Both the position numbers and the translations under genes were made by a program. 51,912 nt of DNA from Microcaldota archaeon (GTDB taxonomy: Archaea > Micrarchaeota > Micrarchaeia > Micrarchaeales > CABMGC01): the NCBI GenBank assembly GCA_021851065.1, contig JAJZJQ010000009.1:1-51912 (forward strand), read 5' to 3'. Under the pieces are notes generated by a model, which ran no database searches, was not told the origin of the DNA, and saw nothing but the letters and a program-made list of their open reading frames with translations. This document shows positions 40,413 to 48,142 of the stretch, in pieces (the stretch's first letter is position 1; every line of letters starts with the position of its first letter).

Positions 40413-41729
40413 TCAGTGTGCTAGCCTCATCTTGTTTCCCAGGGACAGCTTTATGCTTCCGCCAAACATCCTGGCCAGGTTGTCTACGATAGGGTATACT
40501 ATTATTAGATCCATTGCAAGCAGGACAAACTGTACTATTATGAACAGCCCATATTTAAGCAGCTGGCTCAGGAAGAAGTACATGGCATTGGTGTCGAATA
40601 CCCTTGTACTGTAGGTTATCGCGCTGAGCAGGTTGGCGCCATTGTTAGCTCCGGGGATTGAGCTTGAGCTGAACAAGATGGGCCATACTACGTTGAAGGC
40701 GCACAGGAGAGGGGAGAGTGCAAAGCCGGTAGCCGCGCAGACCGGGCCCCCGGTGAGGGTCGGCGGCGCAGGTTGCTGCAGGTCTATTGCGTTATTTAGC
40801 GCCTGTGTTATTGGATAGTTGAACAGGACAAGTACTGCGGGCATAACTACAGACATGGCAACCCCGATGGCAAGAAGCGTGCCCCCTATGCCCCTTACAA
40901 ATGGCAGAGCGCGCAGCGCGAGGCCAAGAGGTATGAAGAATGACAGCCCGACGTAGACAAGGGCTGGCAGTATATTGATCATGCTCAGCTCCATTGTAGT
41001 GTAGGGGAAAAGTATGAAGTTTACAATGTCGTTGATTACGGAGAAGAATGGGGCTATGTGGTAGTTTCCTGTCTGCAGCGCCCAGTTTGCGAAGGGCAGG
41101 AAGTTCATGCCAAGATACACCGATACAAAGCCCAGTGGGATAGGTATTGAAAGTTTGACCTGGAATGTTGACCAGAAGCCCACGCCTTCGGACATGATCC
41201 CGACAAGTTCCCATGCGTTTATGACATTGTCGTTGACCTGGCATAGGTAGGTCTCGGCATTGCCCACCAAGGAACCAAGACCTATCACCCCTGGCGTGGC
41301 GCCCGAATTTGCCATGTTCGTTATGCCCGTAGCGCTAGGTGTTATCAGGTTGGTTATGTTCCCGACAAGTATCAGTATGGCATATATGCTTACAATTATA
41401 AGCACTGTCTTGGTTATTTCCCAGTATTCGCCCTGCAGCCAATTGCGTAGGCCTGCCTGTGGAAGTATTTTGCTTATGGCATAGGTTATTGCCACTGCGT
41501 CGAAGGAGAGTGTGAGTGCCAGCAGTGCAAGCGCAAGCGAGCCTGAGTAAGAGAAATTATCATTGATGGCCAGGGAGTTGGATGTCATAACCCCGCTTTG
41601 TATAATGCATAGGTTGGGTATTTCTGCGCTGCTGGATGGAAGATATGGCACTGATGCAGATGCTGCATGGGATATGCTAATTAACATAAGCAGGAGTAGC
41701 ACTGCAATAGCAACTGAACCTGTGCGCAT
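40413..41729 (-). CDS. Polytopic membrane protein, VirB6-like paralog 6, first gene of the operon, 438 aa
   Basis: Signal peptide (VAIAVLLLLMLISISHAASA), family marks SGSLALALLALTLSFDAVAI, LQGEYWEITKTVLIIVSI and the core LGLALRALPFVRGIGGTLLA then IGVAMSVVMPAVLVLF. Outside loops carry Cys (VCAATGFALSPLLC). It is the first gene of the 17-kb operon: the TATA-like ATTTTAAAT at 41751-41759 is about 25 bp upstream of the ATG at 41729, predicting a leaderless transcript. It is divergent from the UbiA gene. It ends GGSIKLSLGNKMRLAH. Confidence 0.82.
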   Translation of the reverse strand: MRTGSVAIAVLLLLMLISISHAASASVPYLPSSSAEIPNLCIIQSGVMTSNSLAINDNFSYSGSLALALLALTLSFDAVAITYAISKILPQAGLRNWLQGEYWEITKTVLIIVSIYAILILVGNITNLITPSATGITNMANSGATPGVIGLGSLVGNAETYLCQVNDNVINAWELVGIMSEGVGFWSTFQVKLSIPIPLGFVSVYLGMNFLPFANWALQTGNYHIAPFFSVINDIVNFILFPYTTMELSMINILPALVYVGLSFFIPLGLALRALPFVRGIGGTLLAIGVAMSVVMPAVLVLFNYPITQALNNAIDLQQPAPPTLTGGPVCAATGFALSPLLCAFNVVWPILFSSSSIPGANNGANLLSAITYSTRVFDTNAMYFFLSQLLKYGLFIIVQFVLLAMDLIIVYPIVDNLARMFGGSIKLSLGNKMRLAH

Positions 41730-41750
41730 GCTTATATTTTACATACAGTG

Positions 41751-41759
41751 ATTTAAAAT
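41751..41759 (-). promoter_or_regulatory. Promoter of the secretion-like operon
   Basis: On the minus strand ATTTTAAAT lies 22-30 bp upstream of the ATG at 41729, the archaeal spacing for a leaderless start. No equally good TATA box was seen before the internal genes, which are separated by overlaps or short gaps, so this may drive the whole 17-kb unit. Confidence 0.5.
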
Positions 41760-41932
41760 GTGCGCCAGCGCACTGTGCGGCAGACGGATTGCCATGCTCC
41801 AGCGCAATATGCATGCCGCAGGGATAGGATCCTGCAAACAATGATTTTCAGCTGCATGGTGCGGTGCCAGGCGGGCAGGCCCGTATGTGCGATTTATAAG
41901 CCCTGATAGCCACTTATTTTACGTTGCTTAGC

Positions 41933-42835
41933 ATGGCACAACTGCTCGAAGCGGCACTAAAATGGCTTGCGATAGCCAGATGGTGGTCGTTCTTCACTGA
42001 CTTCATAGCAGTTACTGCAGGCAGCCTGATGGCCCTGCCAAGCTTCAGTGTCTTGCTATACATGGCAATGCTGGCAGGCACAATCTCAATCAATGCCTTT
42101 GCCAACTTCATGAATGACATATATGATTTCAGGAACGGGGAGGGCGGAAGGAACAGGCCCATGGAAGCCCAGCCAAACCCAATAGCCAGGCATACTGCAA
42201 GCATGCGGGAGCTGTGGAGAGCGAGTGCGATGTCGATTGCGATAGCCGCAGTTTCAGGCGCATACATCATGGCGCATAGAGGCATTGCCATACTCGTGCT
42301 AGGGCTGATTGGAATGTCTGCCGCATATTTCTACAGCGCTGGCAGAAGGAGCATAAAATCCCTTGCGCTGGGAGAGCCGCTTGTATTTGTGATCTTCGGC
42401 CCGATAATGACAAGCTCGGCGTATTTTGTTGAGTCTGGAAGCATAAGCATTGGAGCCATTGCGATATCTGTAATAATAGGAACGCTTGTCATGCTTGTGC
42501 TGCTAGCAAACAATGTGCGGGACATATCGTCAGACAAGGCTGCAGGTGCACGGACCCTGGCTACCATGGTCGGGCAGCGCTTTGGCGCGAGACTGTTCGT
42601 ATGCATCGTTGCCCTGTCGTATGTGCTTCTCGCGGCGTTTGCAGCCATTGGTGCGCTTCCCCTCATCTCGCTTCTGGCCCTGATAAGCCTGCCGTATGCG
42701 ATATACGTATGCAGGCTTATGCTGCATAGATCGGTGCCAAGGAACTGCGCGGAGCTCACTGCAAGGCTTGCGCTTCTCTTCTCCATGCTTCTTTTCATAG
42801 GCATTATTGCGCAAAGACTACTGCTGCCCGTGTGA
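41933..42835 (+). CDS. UbiA-family prenyltransferase, 300 aa
   Basis: The two Asp-rich motifs are NDIYDFRNGEGG (61-72) and NNVRDISSDKAAG (193-205), separated by membrane helices, as in UbiA/MenA enzymes; about eight or nine helices are visible. These enzymes attach isoprenoid chains to an aromatic or glycerol acceptor. The second motif and following RTLATMVGQRFGARL resemble MenA (dihydroxynaphthoate prenyltransferase) more than the archaeal lipid enzyme, but the substrate cannot be set from sequence. ATG 41933 is chosen over a TTG at 41924; ATTTATAAG (41890-41898) is the likely TATA box. It precedes the hydrogenase accessory genes. Confidence 0.88.
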   Translation: MAQLLEAALKWLAIARWWSFFTDFIAVTAGSLMALPSFSVLLYMAMLAGTISINAFANFMNDIYDFRNGEGGRNRPMEAQPNPIARHTASMRELWRASAMSIAIAAVSGAYIMAHRGIAILVLGLIGMSAAYFYSAGRRSIKSLALGEPLVFVIFGPIMTSSAYFVESGSISIGAIAISVIIGTLVMLVLLANNVRDISSDKAAGARTLATMVGQRFGARLFVCIVALSYVLLAAFAAIGALPLISLLALISLPYAIYVCRLMLHRSVPRNCAELTARLALLFSMLLFIGIIAQRLLLPV

Positions 42836-42920
42836 CCTGAAGTGGGCTGGTCTACATCGCAGCAGCATAAGTAACAAAAATGTTCCCGCTCAAATAACAG
42901 AGTGCAGAAAAGGTGATCTC

Positions 42921-43118
42921 ATGTGCCAAGCTGCTGTAGGGAAGGTTCTAAGTGTAGACGGGGATCGTCTGACAGTTTCCTACAACGGCAAGACAAGGGT
43001 GCTAAGATCCAAGCTTGCAGGAGTGGCTGCCGGGGAGTACGTTCAGTTCTCGCTTGACATAGCCATAGACAGGATAGATAAGGAGGAGGCTGAGGCAATA
43101 CTTGGTGACATGCAGTGA
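42921..43118 (+). CDS. hypC: HypC, [NiFe]-hydrogenase maturation chaperone, 65 aa
   Basis: The protein starts MCQAAVGKVLSVDGDRLTVS, with the invariant N-terminal Met-Cys that carries the Fe(CN)2CO intermediate during [NiFe] cofactor assembly, followed by the small beta barrel (LAGVAAGEYVQFSLDIAIDR). Length 65 is normal. GGTGA lies 5 nt upstream of the ATG. The next gene overlaps its stop, and a divergent hydrogenase pair is close by. HypA, B, D, E and F are not in the window. Confidence 0.9.
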   Translation: MCQAAVGKVLSVDGDRLTVSYNGKTRVLRSKLAGVAAGEYVQFSLDIAIDRIDKEEAEAILGDMQ

Positions 43119-43621
43119 AGATCGATGAGAACGACAGGCTGCTATTCCTTAAGTATGCGCTTCCGTGCGCAGGAACCCTGGTAAGGAGGGGCAATGTTTC
43201 ACAGCAGTACGTGGACAGCCTGATATCCGTAGTATCAGCCGGGGAGACGCCAGTGGAAGATGCGCAGAGCATGTTCAAGGTAGCTAATGCAATGTGCTCG
43301 GGAATAGCGGAGAGGATGGGCAAGGAAAAGGTGGATTGCGAGGTTATAAGGCAGTACTTCCTGCTTGAGCACAGCGAGGTGGTCCTTGACAGGTACAGGC
43401 TGATGAAGGATTTCGATCCCATCGACTGCAACACGTATAAAGGAAGAGTAATGAGCGTTGATGGTGGGTTTGCAGTAGTAAATACAAAGCTGGGAGAGAG
43501 GAAGTACAGGACTGATTTTGTGCCAGGCATATGCGCTGGGGACCGGGTTGTAGTCCACTGGGATTTTGTGGTGGAGAGAGTGCCGCAGGATTTTGCAGCA
43601 AGGATGGGCGAGCTGGAATGA
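43115..43621 (+). CDS. Hydrogenase-linked protein: DUF6390-like helical domain fused to a HypC-like barrel, 168 aa
   Basis: Residues 10-95 are helical (FLKYALPCAGTLVRRGNVSQ, FKVANAMCSGIAERMGKEKV), resembling a family I recall as DUF6390 from hydrogenase loci. Residues 108-158 (YKGRVMSVDGGFAVVNTKLG...AGDRVVVHWDFVVERV) align with HypC encoded just upstream: G-[KR]-V-x-S-V-D-G, A-G-[ED]-x-V, and a final [DE]-R. It lacks the N-terminal MC, so it cannot bind the iron ligand in the HypC manner. The start is GTG overlapping the hypC stop. A chaperone or specificity role in hydrogenase maturation is inferred. Confidence 0.75.
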   Translation: MKIDENDRLLFLKYALPCAGTLVRRGNVSQQYVDSLISVVSAGETPVEDAQSMFKVANAMCSGIAERMGKEKVDCEVIRQYFLLEHSEVVLDRYRLMKDFDPIDCNTYKGRVMSVDGGFAVVNTKLGERKYRTDFVPGICAGDRVVVHWDFVVERVPQDFAARMGELE

Positions 43622-44532
43622 AAAATGAAGCCAAGGGGATACTGCTTGCCCTTGCAGCTGCAGTAGTAAGCGGCATATCCATACCTGCAAACAAATTCTT
43701 CATTGTCAGTCTGGATCCATCAGTATTCACTGCAGTGCGCTCGGTGATAATCGGGTTCGGGTTCCTGATAATAGCAGAGTACCAGGCAAGATCGCAGCAC
43801 AGAAGGTTTCGTAAGGCGCCTTGGAGCTATCTGCTTGGCATAGCAGCCATAGGCGGCTCGGCTGCTTTCCTGCTCTACTTCACAGGATTGCAGCTTACCA
43901 CTGCAGGCAGGGCGGCGCTGCTCTACCATTCCATACTCACAGCATCAACAGTTATCCTTGCCTTCGTATTCCTTGGAGAGAGGCTAGGCAAAAGGATGTC
44001 CATTGCACTGGTAGTGATGCTTGCAGGCACCGTGTTGCTTTACATGTCCCAGATCCCTGCATCGCAATTGTGGCCAGACCCCTCGCTTGGGGACCTGCTT
44101 ATAATGGCAGCCTCGGTCTTCTGGGGCATCGAGTATGTAATATCAAAGAAAGCCATGTCTATGGGAGAGACCAATTTCGTAGTTACATTCGCCAGGATGT
44201 TTTTCGGCGGCATAATGCTGTTTGGGGTTGTTATAGTGATGGGGGATACCGGTGCACTGCTCTCCCTCTCAGCGCAGCAGTGGACAAACATACTGGCTTC
44301 CACAGCGCTGCTCTTTGCAGACGTCCTGTTCTGGTACTGGAGCATAAGGTACATAAACGTCTCCAAGGCAGCCATTCTGTTGCTTGTGGCTCCCATAGTA
44401 TCCCTGCTTGGCAGCATTTTTATGCTGGGCGAGCCTGCTCCGCCAATCCAGATAGCGGGCTCTGCAATAATACTGTTGGGGTCGTACTTCGTTATAGGCG
44501 TTAGGAATGGTCCGTCAGAAAAAAACAGGTAA
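43618..44532 (+). CDS. EamA-family (DMT) transporter, 304 aa
   Basis: Two EamA repeats give ten membrane helices: the first repeat spans residues about 5-145 (GILLALAAAVVSGISIPANK, LTTAGRAALLYHSILTASTV, LGERLGKRM) and the second about 160-295 (DLLIMAASVFWGIEYVISKK, VSKAAILLLVAPIVSLLGSI, LGEPAPPIQIAGSAIILLG). DMT transporters export or import small metabolites. ATG 43618 overlaps the previous stop by 4 bp. The protein lies inside the hydrogenase accessory operon; a link to nickel or a cofactor is possible but not shown. The end overlaps the protease gene by 26 bp. Confidence 0.88.
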   Translation: MKNEAKGILLALAAAVVSGISIPANKFFIVSLDPSVFTAVRSVIIGFGFLIIAEYQARSQHRRFRKAPWSYLLGIAAIGGSAAFLLYFTGLQLTTAGRAALLYHSILTASTVILAFVFLGERLGKRMSIALVVMLAGTVLLYMSQIPASQLWPDPSLGDLLIMAASVFWGIEYVISKKAMSMGETNFVVTFARMFFGGIMLFGVVIVMGDTGALLSLSAQQWTNILASTALLFADVLFWYWSIRYINVSKAAILLLVAPIVSLLGSIFMLGEPAPPIQIAGSAIILLGSYFVIGVRNGPSEKNR

Positions 44533-44908
44533 GTTCCTGGTATTCGGGAACATCATGCTTAGGCAGGACAGCCTGCCCCTAAGACTGCTGCCAAGGCTTA
44601 GGCGCAGATTCCAAGACATAGAATTCAGGGAGTTCGACCCGACCGAGAATCTGGAGGAGGAGGGCAGGGATCTTAACATAATAGACACTGTCGAAGGCAT
44701 AGATAAAGTGGCCGTCATAACAGACATAAACAGCATAAGGACGCAGCGGCTTTATTCTATGCACGACTTTGACCTGTCCCACAGCCTAAAGCTGCTAAAG
44801 AAACTTGGATACATTGACAGCGTCATGATACTTGGAGTGCCTGCAGATATCGGCGATGAAGAGGCATTTGCCCAGCTATCTGAGGCAATCATTTCCAGTT
44901 TATCCTGA
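44507..44908 (+). CDS. [NiFe]-hydrogenase maturation endopeptidase, 133 aa
   Basis: The pattern FGNIMLRQDSLPLRLLPRLR matches the GNxLxxDD-like opening of HycI/HyaD/FrcD-type peptidases, with the metal-sensing Asp in RQDSL. EFDPTENLEE and SMHDFDLSHSLKLLKKLGYI follow, with His in the expected third position, and VMILGVPADIGDE closes the fold. These enzymes check nickel insertion and cut the C-terminal tail of the large subunit. That subunit is the convergent gene whose 3' end overlaps this one by 20 bp. The archaeal group 3 branch is suggested by the length and the HDxDLSHSL motif. Confidence 0.85.
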   Translation: MVRQKKTGKFLVFGNIMLRQDSLPLRLLPRLRRRFQDIEFREFDPTENLEEEGRDLNIIDTVEGIDKVAVITDINSIRTQRLYSMHDFDLSHSLKLLKKLGYIDSVMILGVPADIGDEEAFAQLSEAIISSLS

Positions 44909-46262
44909 GAAAGTGGCTTGCGCAGCTCATGCACGGATCGTATGCGCGTATCAGCTTCTCGATCTCGTATTCCAGGAACTTCCTGTCCTTGCCGATGTTT
45001 GAGCCTACCAGTTCGGCTATGCTGCGTTCCATGCTTATCTGATTCTGCTGCGTAGGAACTATTATGCTCCCGTATGTCGTCTTCCCCTCCTTATTTATTG
45101 AAAGCCTGTAGTAAAGAGTGCCTCTTGGCGCCTCAAGTACGCCAACCCCCTCTCCCTCGACTATATTTACAGGCGCTGCGCTCTCCTCCCTGAACGCATG
45201 CGATTCCAGCAGCTCGAGAGAGCTGTCTATGCAGTGCAGTATCTCTATGGCCTGGGCAAGGTTATTGGAGTAGACATTCTTCGATGGGAACGCGCCCATG
45301 AACCTTGATGCATCGGCCCTGGTCTGCCTGTGAAGGCTGCCCTTGTTCAGGTTCATCCTAGATAGTGCGCCTACCATGTACTCCCTGCCCTTGAATTCAT
45401 AGGCAGTGGCTTGCGAATAGGGTATGACCACCTTGTCAAGGTAATCGAAATATCTGCCCTTTTTAATCCGCGTGCCTGAGGAATCGCCAAGTTCCCCATA
45501 GTGGAATGAATAGTCTTTGTTGACCAGGGCCACGAAATCGGTGTCGTGTTCCTGCTTAAATCCGCTGCCATAGAACATCTCTATGAATTCTATAGCGTAG
45601 TCGCGCACGGATCTGAGTTCGGCAACTGCCTTCTTCACGTCCTCTGCGCCAGGTATGTGGGAGAACTTGCCGACTTCTGCGAACGTGGCATGTACGGCCC
45701 TGCCTGCTATGGCCTTTGACAGATTGTTGCCGGCTCCTTTCACTGCGAATGCCTTGCGTATTATCTCCTCCTGCGGCCCCTCGAAGTCAAGCACCGAGTC
45801 CTTGCCAAACAGGTCAGGGAGGCAGAATAAGTAGAGATGCAGGGCGTGGTCGCGAATCATCATGCCGTTTAAGGAAAGCTGGCGCAGCAGCAGCGTCTGC
45901 TCGGATGGAACATATCCCACAGCATCCTCCACTGCGGCTGAGCAGCAGGTGAGGTGGGCTATGCTGCACGTGCCGCATATCCTTGAGGTCATGAGCGGCA
46001 GGGATATGGCGGCCTTGTTCCTTATGGCCTGCGTGTAGAATCTCTTGCTCTCGGTAATCTTGAGCTTTACATACTTCACCTTTCCGTCGCTTATCTTTAT
46101 GTCGACGCTGCCGTGCCCTTCTATCTTGGATATGGATTCGAGGCGTATCCTGCGCTCTGTGCTCTGCCGGTCCTGCGGGGCAGGCTGCGATGCGCTCTGG
46201 CCGGCTGCGCACGCCTCGCCTTCAAGCCCGTCGAAATCGTCTGCCCTATGCACCTGAAACAC
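44889..46262 (-). CDS. [NiFe]-hydrogenase large subunit (group 3-like)
   Basis: The active-site Cys pairs are RICGTCSIAH (L1) and DPCMSCASH (L2), the ligands of the Ni-Fe(CN)2CO centre. ISKIEGHGSVDIKISDGKV is the family start. After the last His only FLRINWK remains, a short tail that the maturation protease would remove. The overall pattern (SRMNLNKGSLHRQTRADASR) fits cytoplasmic group 3 enzymes such as the sulfhydrogenase alpha subunit. The start is uncertain: GTG 46262 overlaps the small-subunit stop, GTG 46253 and TTG 46286 are alternatives; the first 30 residues are low-complexity. It is co-transcribed with the small subunit. Confidence 0.92.
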   Translation of the reverse strand: MFQVHRADDFDGLEGEACAAGQSASQPAPQDRQSTERRIRLESISKIEGHGSVDIKISDGKVKYVKLKITESKRFYTQAIRNKAAISLPLMTSRICGTCSIAHLTCCSAAVEDAVGYVPSEQTLLLRQLSLNGMMIRDHALHLYLFCLPDLFGKDSVLDFEGPQEEIIRKAFAVKGAGNNLSKAIAGRAVHATFAEVGKFSHIPGAEDVKKAVAELRSVRDYAIEFIEMFYGSGFKQEHDTDFVALVNKDYSFHYGELGDSSGTRIKKGRYFDYLDKVVIPYSQATAYEFKGREYMVGALSRMNLNKGSLHRQTRADASRFMGAFPSKNVYSNNLAQAIEILHCIDSSLELLESHAFREESAAPVNIVEGEGVGVLEAPRGTLYYRLSINKEGKTTYGSIIVPTQQNQISMERSIAELVGSNIGKDRKFLEYEIEKLIRAYDPCMSCASHFLRINWK

Positions 46263-46731
46263 CGAACTCCTTGAGGTACTTGTCAAGCACCCTTAGGAAT
46301 GCATCCTCTGCCATCGGGCACCCAACCACCAGCTCGTCCACTGGGACTATATCTTTGACCATCCTTACACTATCGGCCTGGTTGAACTTCTTGAGCAGGA
46401 ACTCTATCTCCTTCTTTGTCGCGTCGTCGAATACATTCCTCTGTGCTGCAGGCATTCCGGTAACAGCGCACGAGCCTATGGCAACTAGCCTCTTTGAGTG
46501 CTTGCGTATCGAGCGCAGCTTCTTGGCATCGCTCTCGTTGGTTATGGCGCCCTCAACGAATGCAACATCTATGCCGTAGAGCCTGTTGTTCTTCTTAAGG
46601 ACGCGGGCGTGCCTTATGTCAAGCAGCTTCTTCCACTTGAATAGGTTGTCGTTCATCATCTCAACCCATATCATAGTGCTGTCCTCGCAACAGGTGAATG
46701 AGAACCAGCCTACCCTAAGCTTCCTTTGCAT
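46246..46731 (-). CDS. [NiFe]-hydrogenase small subunit, short type, 161 aa
   Basis: A 20-kDa-type small subunit carrying the proximal Fe-S cluster. The first motif is WFSFTCCEDSTM, where the usual C-x-x-C is replaced by C-C-E-D-S; the later ligands are IGSCAVTGMPA and VVGCPMAED. VAFVEGAITNE is the conserved loop before the second strand. From ATG 46731 (MQRKLRVGWFSFTC) the length suits group 3 delta subunits. It lacks medial and distal cluster domains, so electrons must pass to another protein not encoded here, such as an FAD/NAD subunit. The stop overlaps the large-subunit start. Confidence 0.88.
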   Translation of the reverse strand: MQRKLRVGWFSFTCCEDSTMIWVEMMNDNLFKWKKLLDIRHARVLKKNNRLYGIDVAFVEGAITNESDAKKLRSIRKHSKRLVAIGSCAVTGMPAAQRNVFDDATKKEIEFLLKKFNQADSVRMVKDIVPVDELVVGCPMAEDAFLRVLDKYLKEFGVSGA

Positions 46732-46800
46732 GAATGCCCTATGATTCCTAGAATTAAAAGCTTTTGCACAAGAAAGATGCACAGAGCTGCTGTCTCGAAG

Positions 46801-47106
46801 TCATATGGAAAGATGCACTTTATTCCCAGGTCTTTCTCTACGAAGAGCATCAGCAAGCTCTATGCGCACGGCAAGGCGTTCTAACGAGGCAGTCGGGGCT
46901 CCGGCCCTATCCGTGAGATTATAGGCGCGGTGGTAATCCGAGCGCACGAGCACAACAGCCAATCTTGAGGAGATGGAATGCACGAGCCTTATGCCGCCGG
47001 GCATATCGGATGCCCCGTGGTGCATGGCGCCGGTCAGCACAGTTAATCCAGCATCGCCTTTTGCTTCAAGCTTGATGGCTCTTGCCAGCAGCCTGCTGCT
47101 ATTCAT
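46801..47106 (-). CDS. Hypothetical protein upstream of the hydrogenase genes, 101 aa
   Basis: The frame reads MNSSRLLARAIKLEAKGDAG then GLTVLTGAMHHGASDMPGGI and IRLVHSISSRLAVVLVRSDY, mixing strand- and helix-like parts with several His and Asp. No membrane segment, signal or known motif is seen. It lies 70 bp upstream of the small subunit on the same strand and may be co-transcribed with it, so a small accessory role in hydrogenase synthesis is possible. Composition is protein-like, but its status is not proven. Confidence 0.5.
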   Translation of the reverse strand: MNSSRLLARAIKLEAKGDAGLTVLTGAMHHGASDMPGGIRLVHSISSRLAVVLVRSDYHRAYNLTDRAGAPTASLERLAVRIELADALRRERPGNKVHLSI

Positions 47107-47145
47107 AGCGATATGTTTATGGGCATCATGTTAAAAGCCTATTGT

Positions 47146-48138
47146 TCAGACAGTGCCAAAGCTTGCGAACAGGCTTCCCATAACGGCAGACACAACGAAG
47201 AATATCACAAGGCCTATTATTATGAACACAGGCAGAAATCTTATTCCCTTGAACGCGTTGCCGCTGGATATCGCAGAGATTATGAATGCGCCGAACCCGG
47301 TTATGGCTATTATTGCAACAAGCGAGAATTCGTAGTAGTTCTGCGGGGTTATCAGGGGCTTGCTGAGTTTTATGAAAGACACCCCTACAGATGGCGCATT
47401 CTGCAGCGCTCCCAGGGAGATCTTGGACCATATATTGGATGTGACGCCTATCATCTGATTTGTTAGGCCGTATAGCGTGGGGGCCCCGATAAGGGCTGCA
47501 AATGCTATGAATATGGTATACATGAACAGTTGGCCTGACACCTCCTTTTGCACCATGCGGCTGTTCCTCATGTCCTTTGATATCTGGCCTAGCAGATCCG
47601 CCATGCCTCCGCCATACTGGTCTGCCTCGAGTATGAGCCTGACAGTCCTTTTGAGCGTAACCGACCTGTACTTGTTGCTCAGCTGCATGAAGGCGTTGTG
47701 CATCGTATCTCCTGAGTACAGCTGCTTGCCCATTATGTTTATGTCGTTTCCAAAGTACTTGAATTCCGGCCTGACTGCCATTATCATTGCCCTTGAAAGT
47801 GGCACTCCGCTGCGTATGTTTGCAGAGGTAAGCTGCATGTAGTCCGGCATTATGCCTTCAACAAACTCCTTCCTCTGCTCTATCCTGAATTCCAGCACGG
47901 AGTAGAGTATGACCTGGAACACAGCAGCAGCGCCTATCCCGGATAGCATGGCAAGCCCAGGCTCTAGCTTGAGATACAGGAACGTGCCGAAAGCAGCAAG
48001 CACCATTAGCGCAAGGCCGCCGACTATGGCCACGCCTATGAACGAGTTTACGCTCGTCTTTACTCCGGCAAGGTCCAGTTCAGAAGATATGAACCTTGCT
48101 ACGTTCCTGCCCACAAGCCTCTCGAAAGCTATTGCCAT
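47146..48138 (-). CDS. GspF/TadC-family pilus assembly membrane protein, 330 aa
   Basis: The cytoplasmic GspF domain lies in the middle (LTSANIRSGVPLSRAMIMAV, LYSGDTMHNAFMQLSNKYRS, QYGGGMADLLGQISKDMRNS), bounded by two N-terminal helices (about 34-76) and several C-terminal helices (about 210-325). It is an inner-membrane platform of archaeal type IV pili, working with the ATPase at 49895-51403. It is the last of the pilus operon, and the tail-end neighbour on its right is a second GspF protein 4 bp away. Confidence 0.9.
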   Translation of the reverse strand: MAIAFERLVGRNVARFISSELDLAGVKTSVNSFIGVAIVGGLALMVLAAFGTFLYLKLEPGLAMLSGIGAAAVFQVILYSVLEFRIEQRKEFVEGIMPDYMQLTSANIRSGVPLSRAMIMAVRPEFKYFGNDINIMGKQLYSGDTMHNAFMQLSNKYRSVTLKRTVRLILEADQYGGGMADLLGQISKDMRNSRMVQKEVSGQLFMYTIFIAFAALIGAPTLYGLTNQMIGVTSNIWSKISLGALQNAPSVGVSFIKLSKPLITPQNYYEFSLVAIIAITGFGAFIISAISSGNAFKGIRFLPVFIIIGLVIFFVVSAVMGSLFASFGTV

Positions 48139-48142
48139 TTGA

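Noticed and set aside
24705-41729. Integrated conjugative element or plasmid
   Set aside because: No relaxase, VirD4-type coupling ATPase, integrase, replication gene or attachment-site repeats were found; base composition is like the rest of the window.
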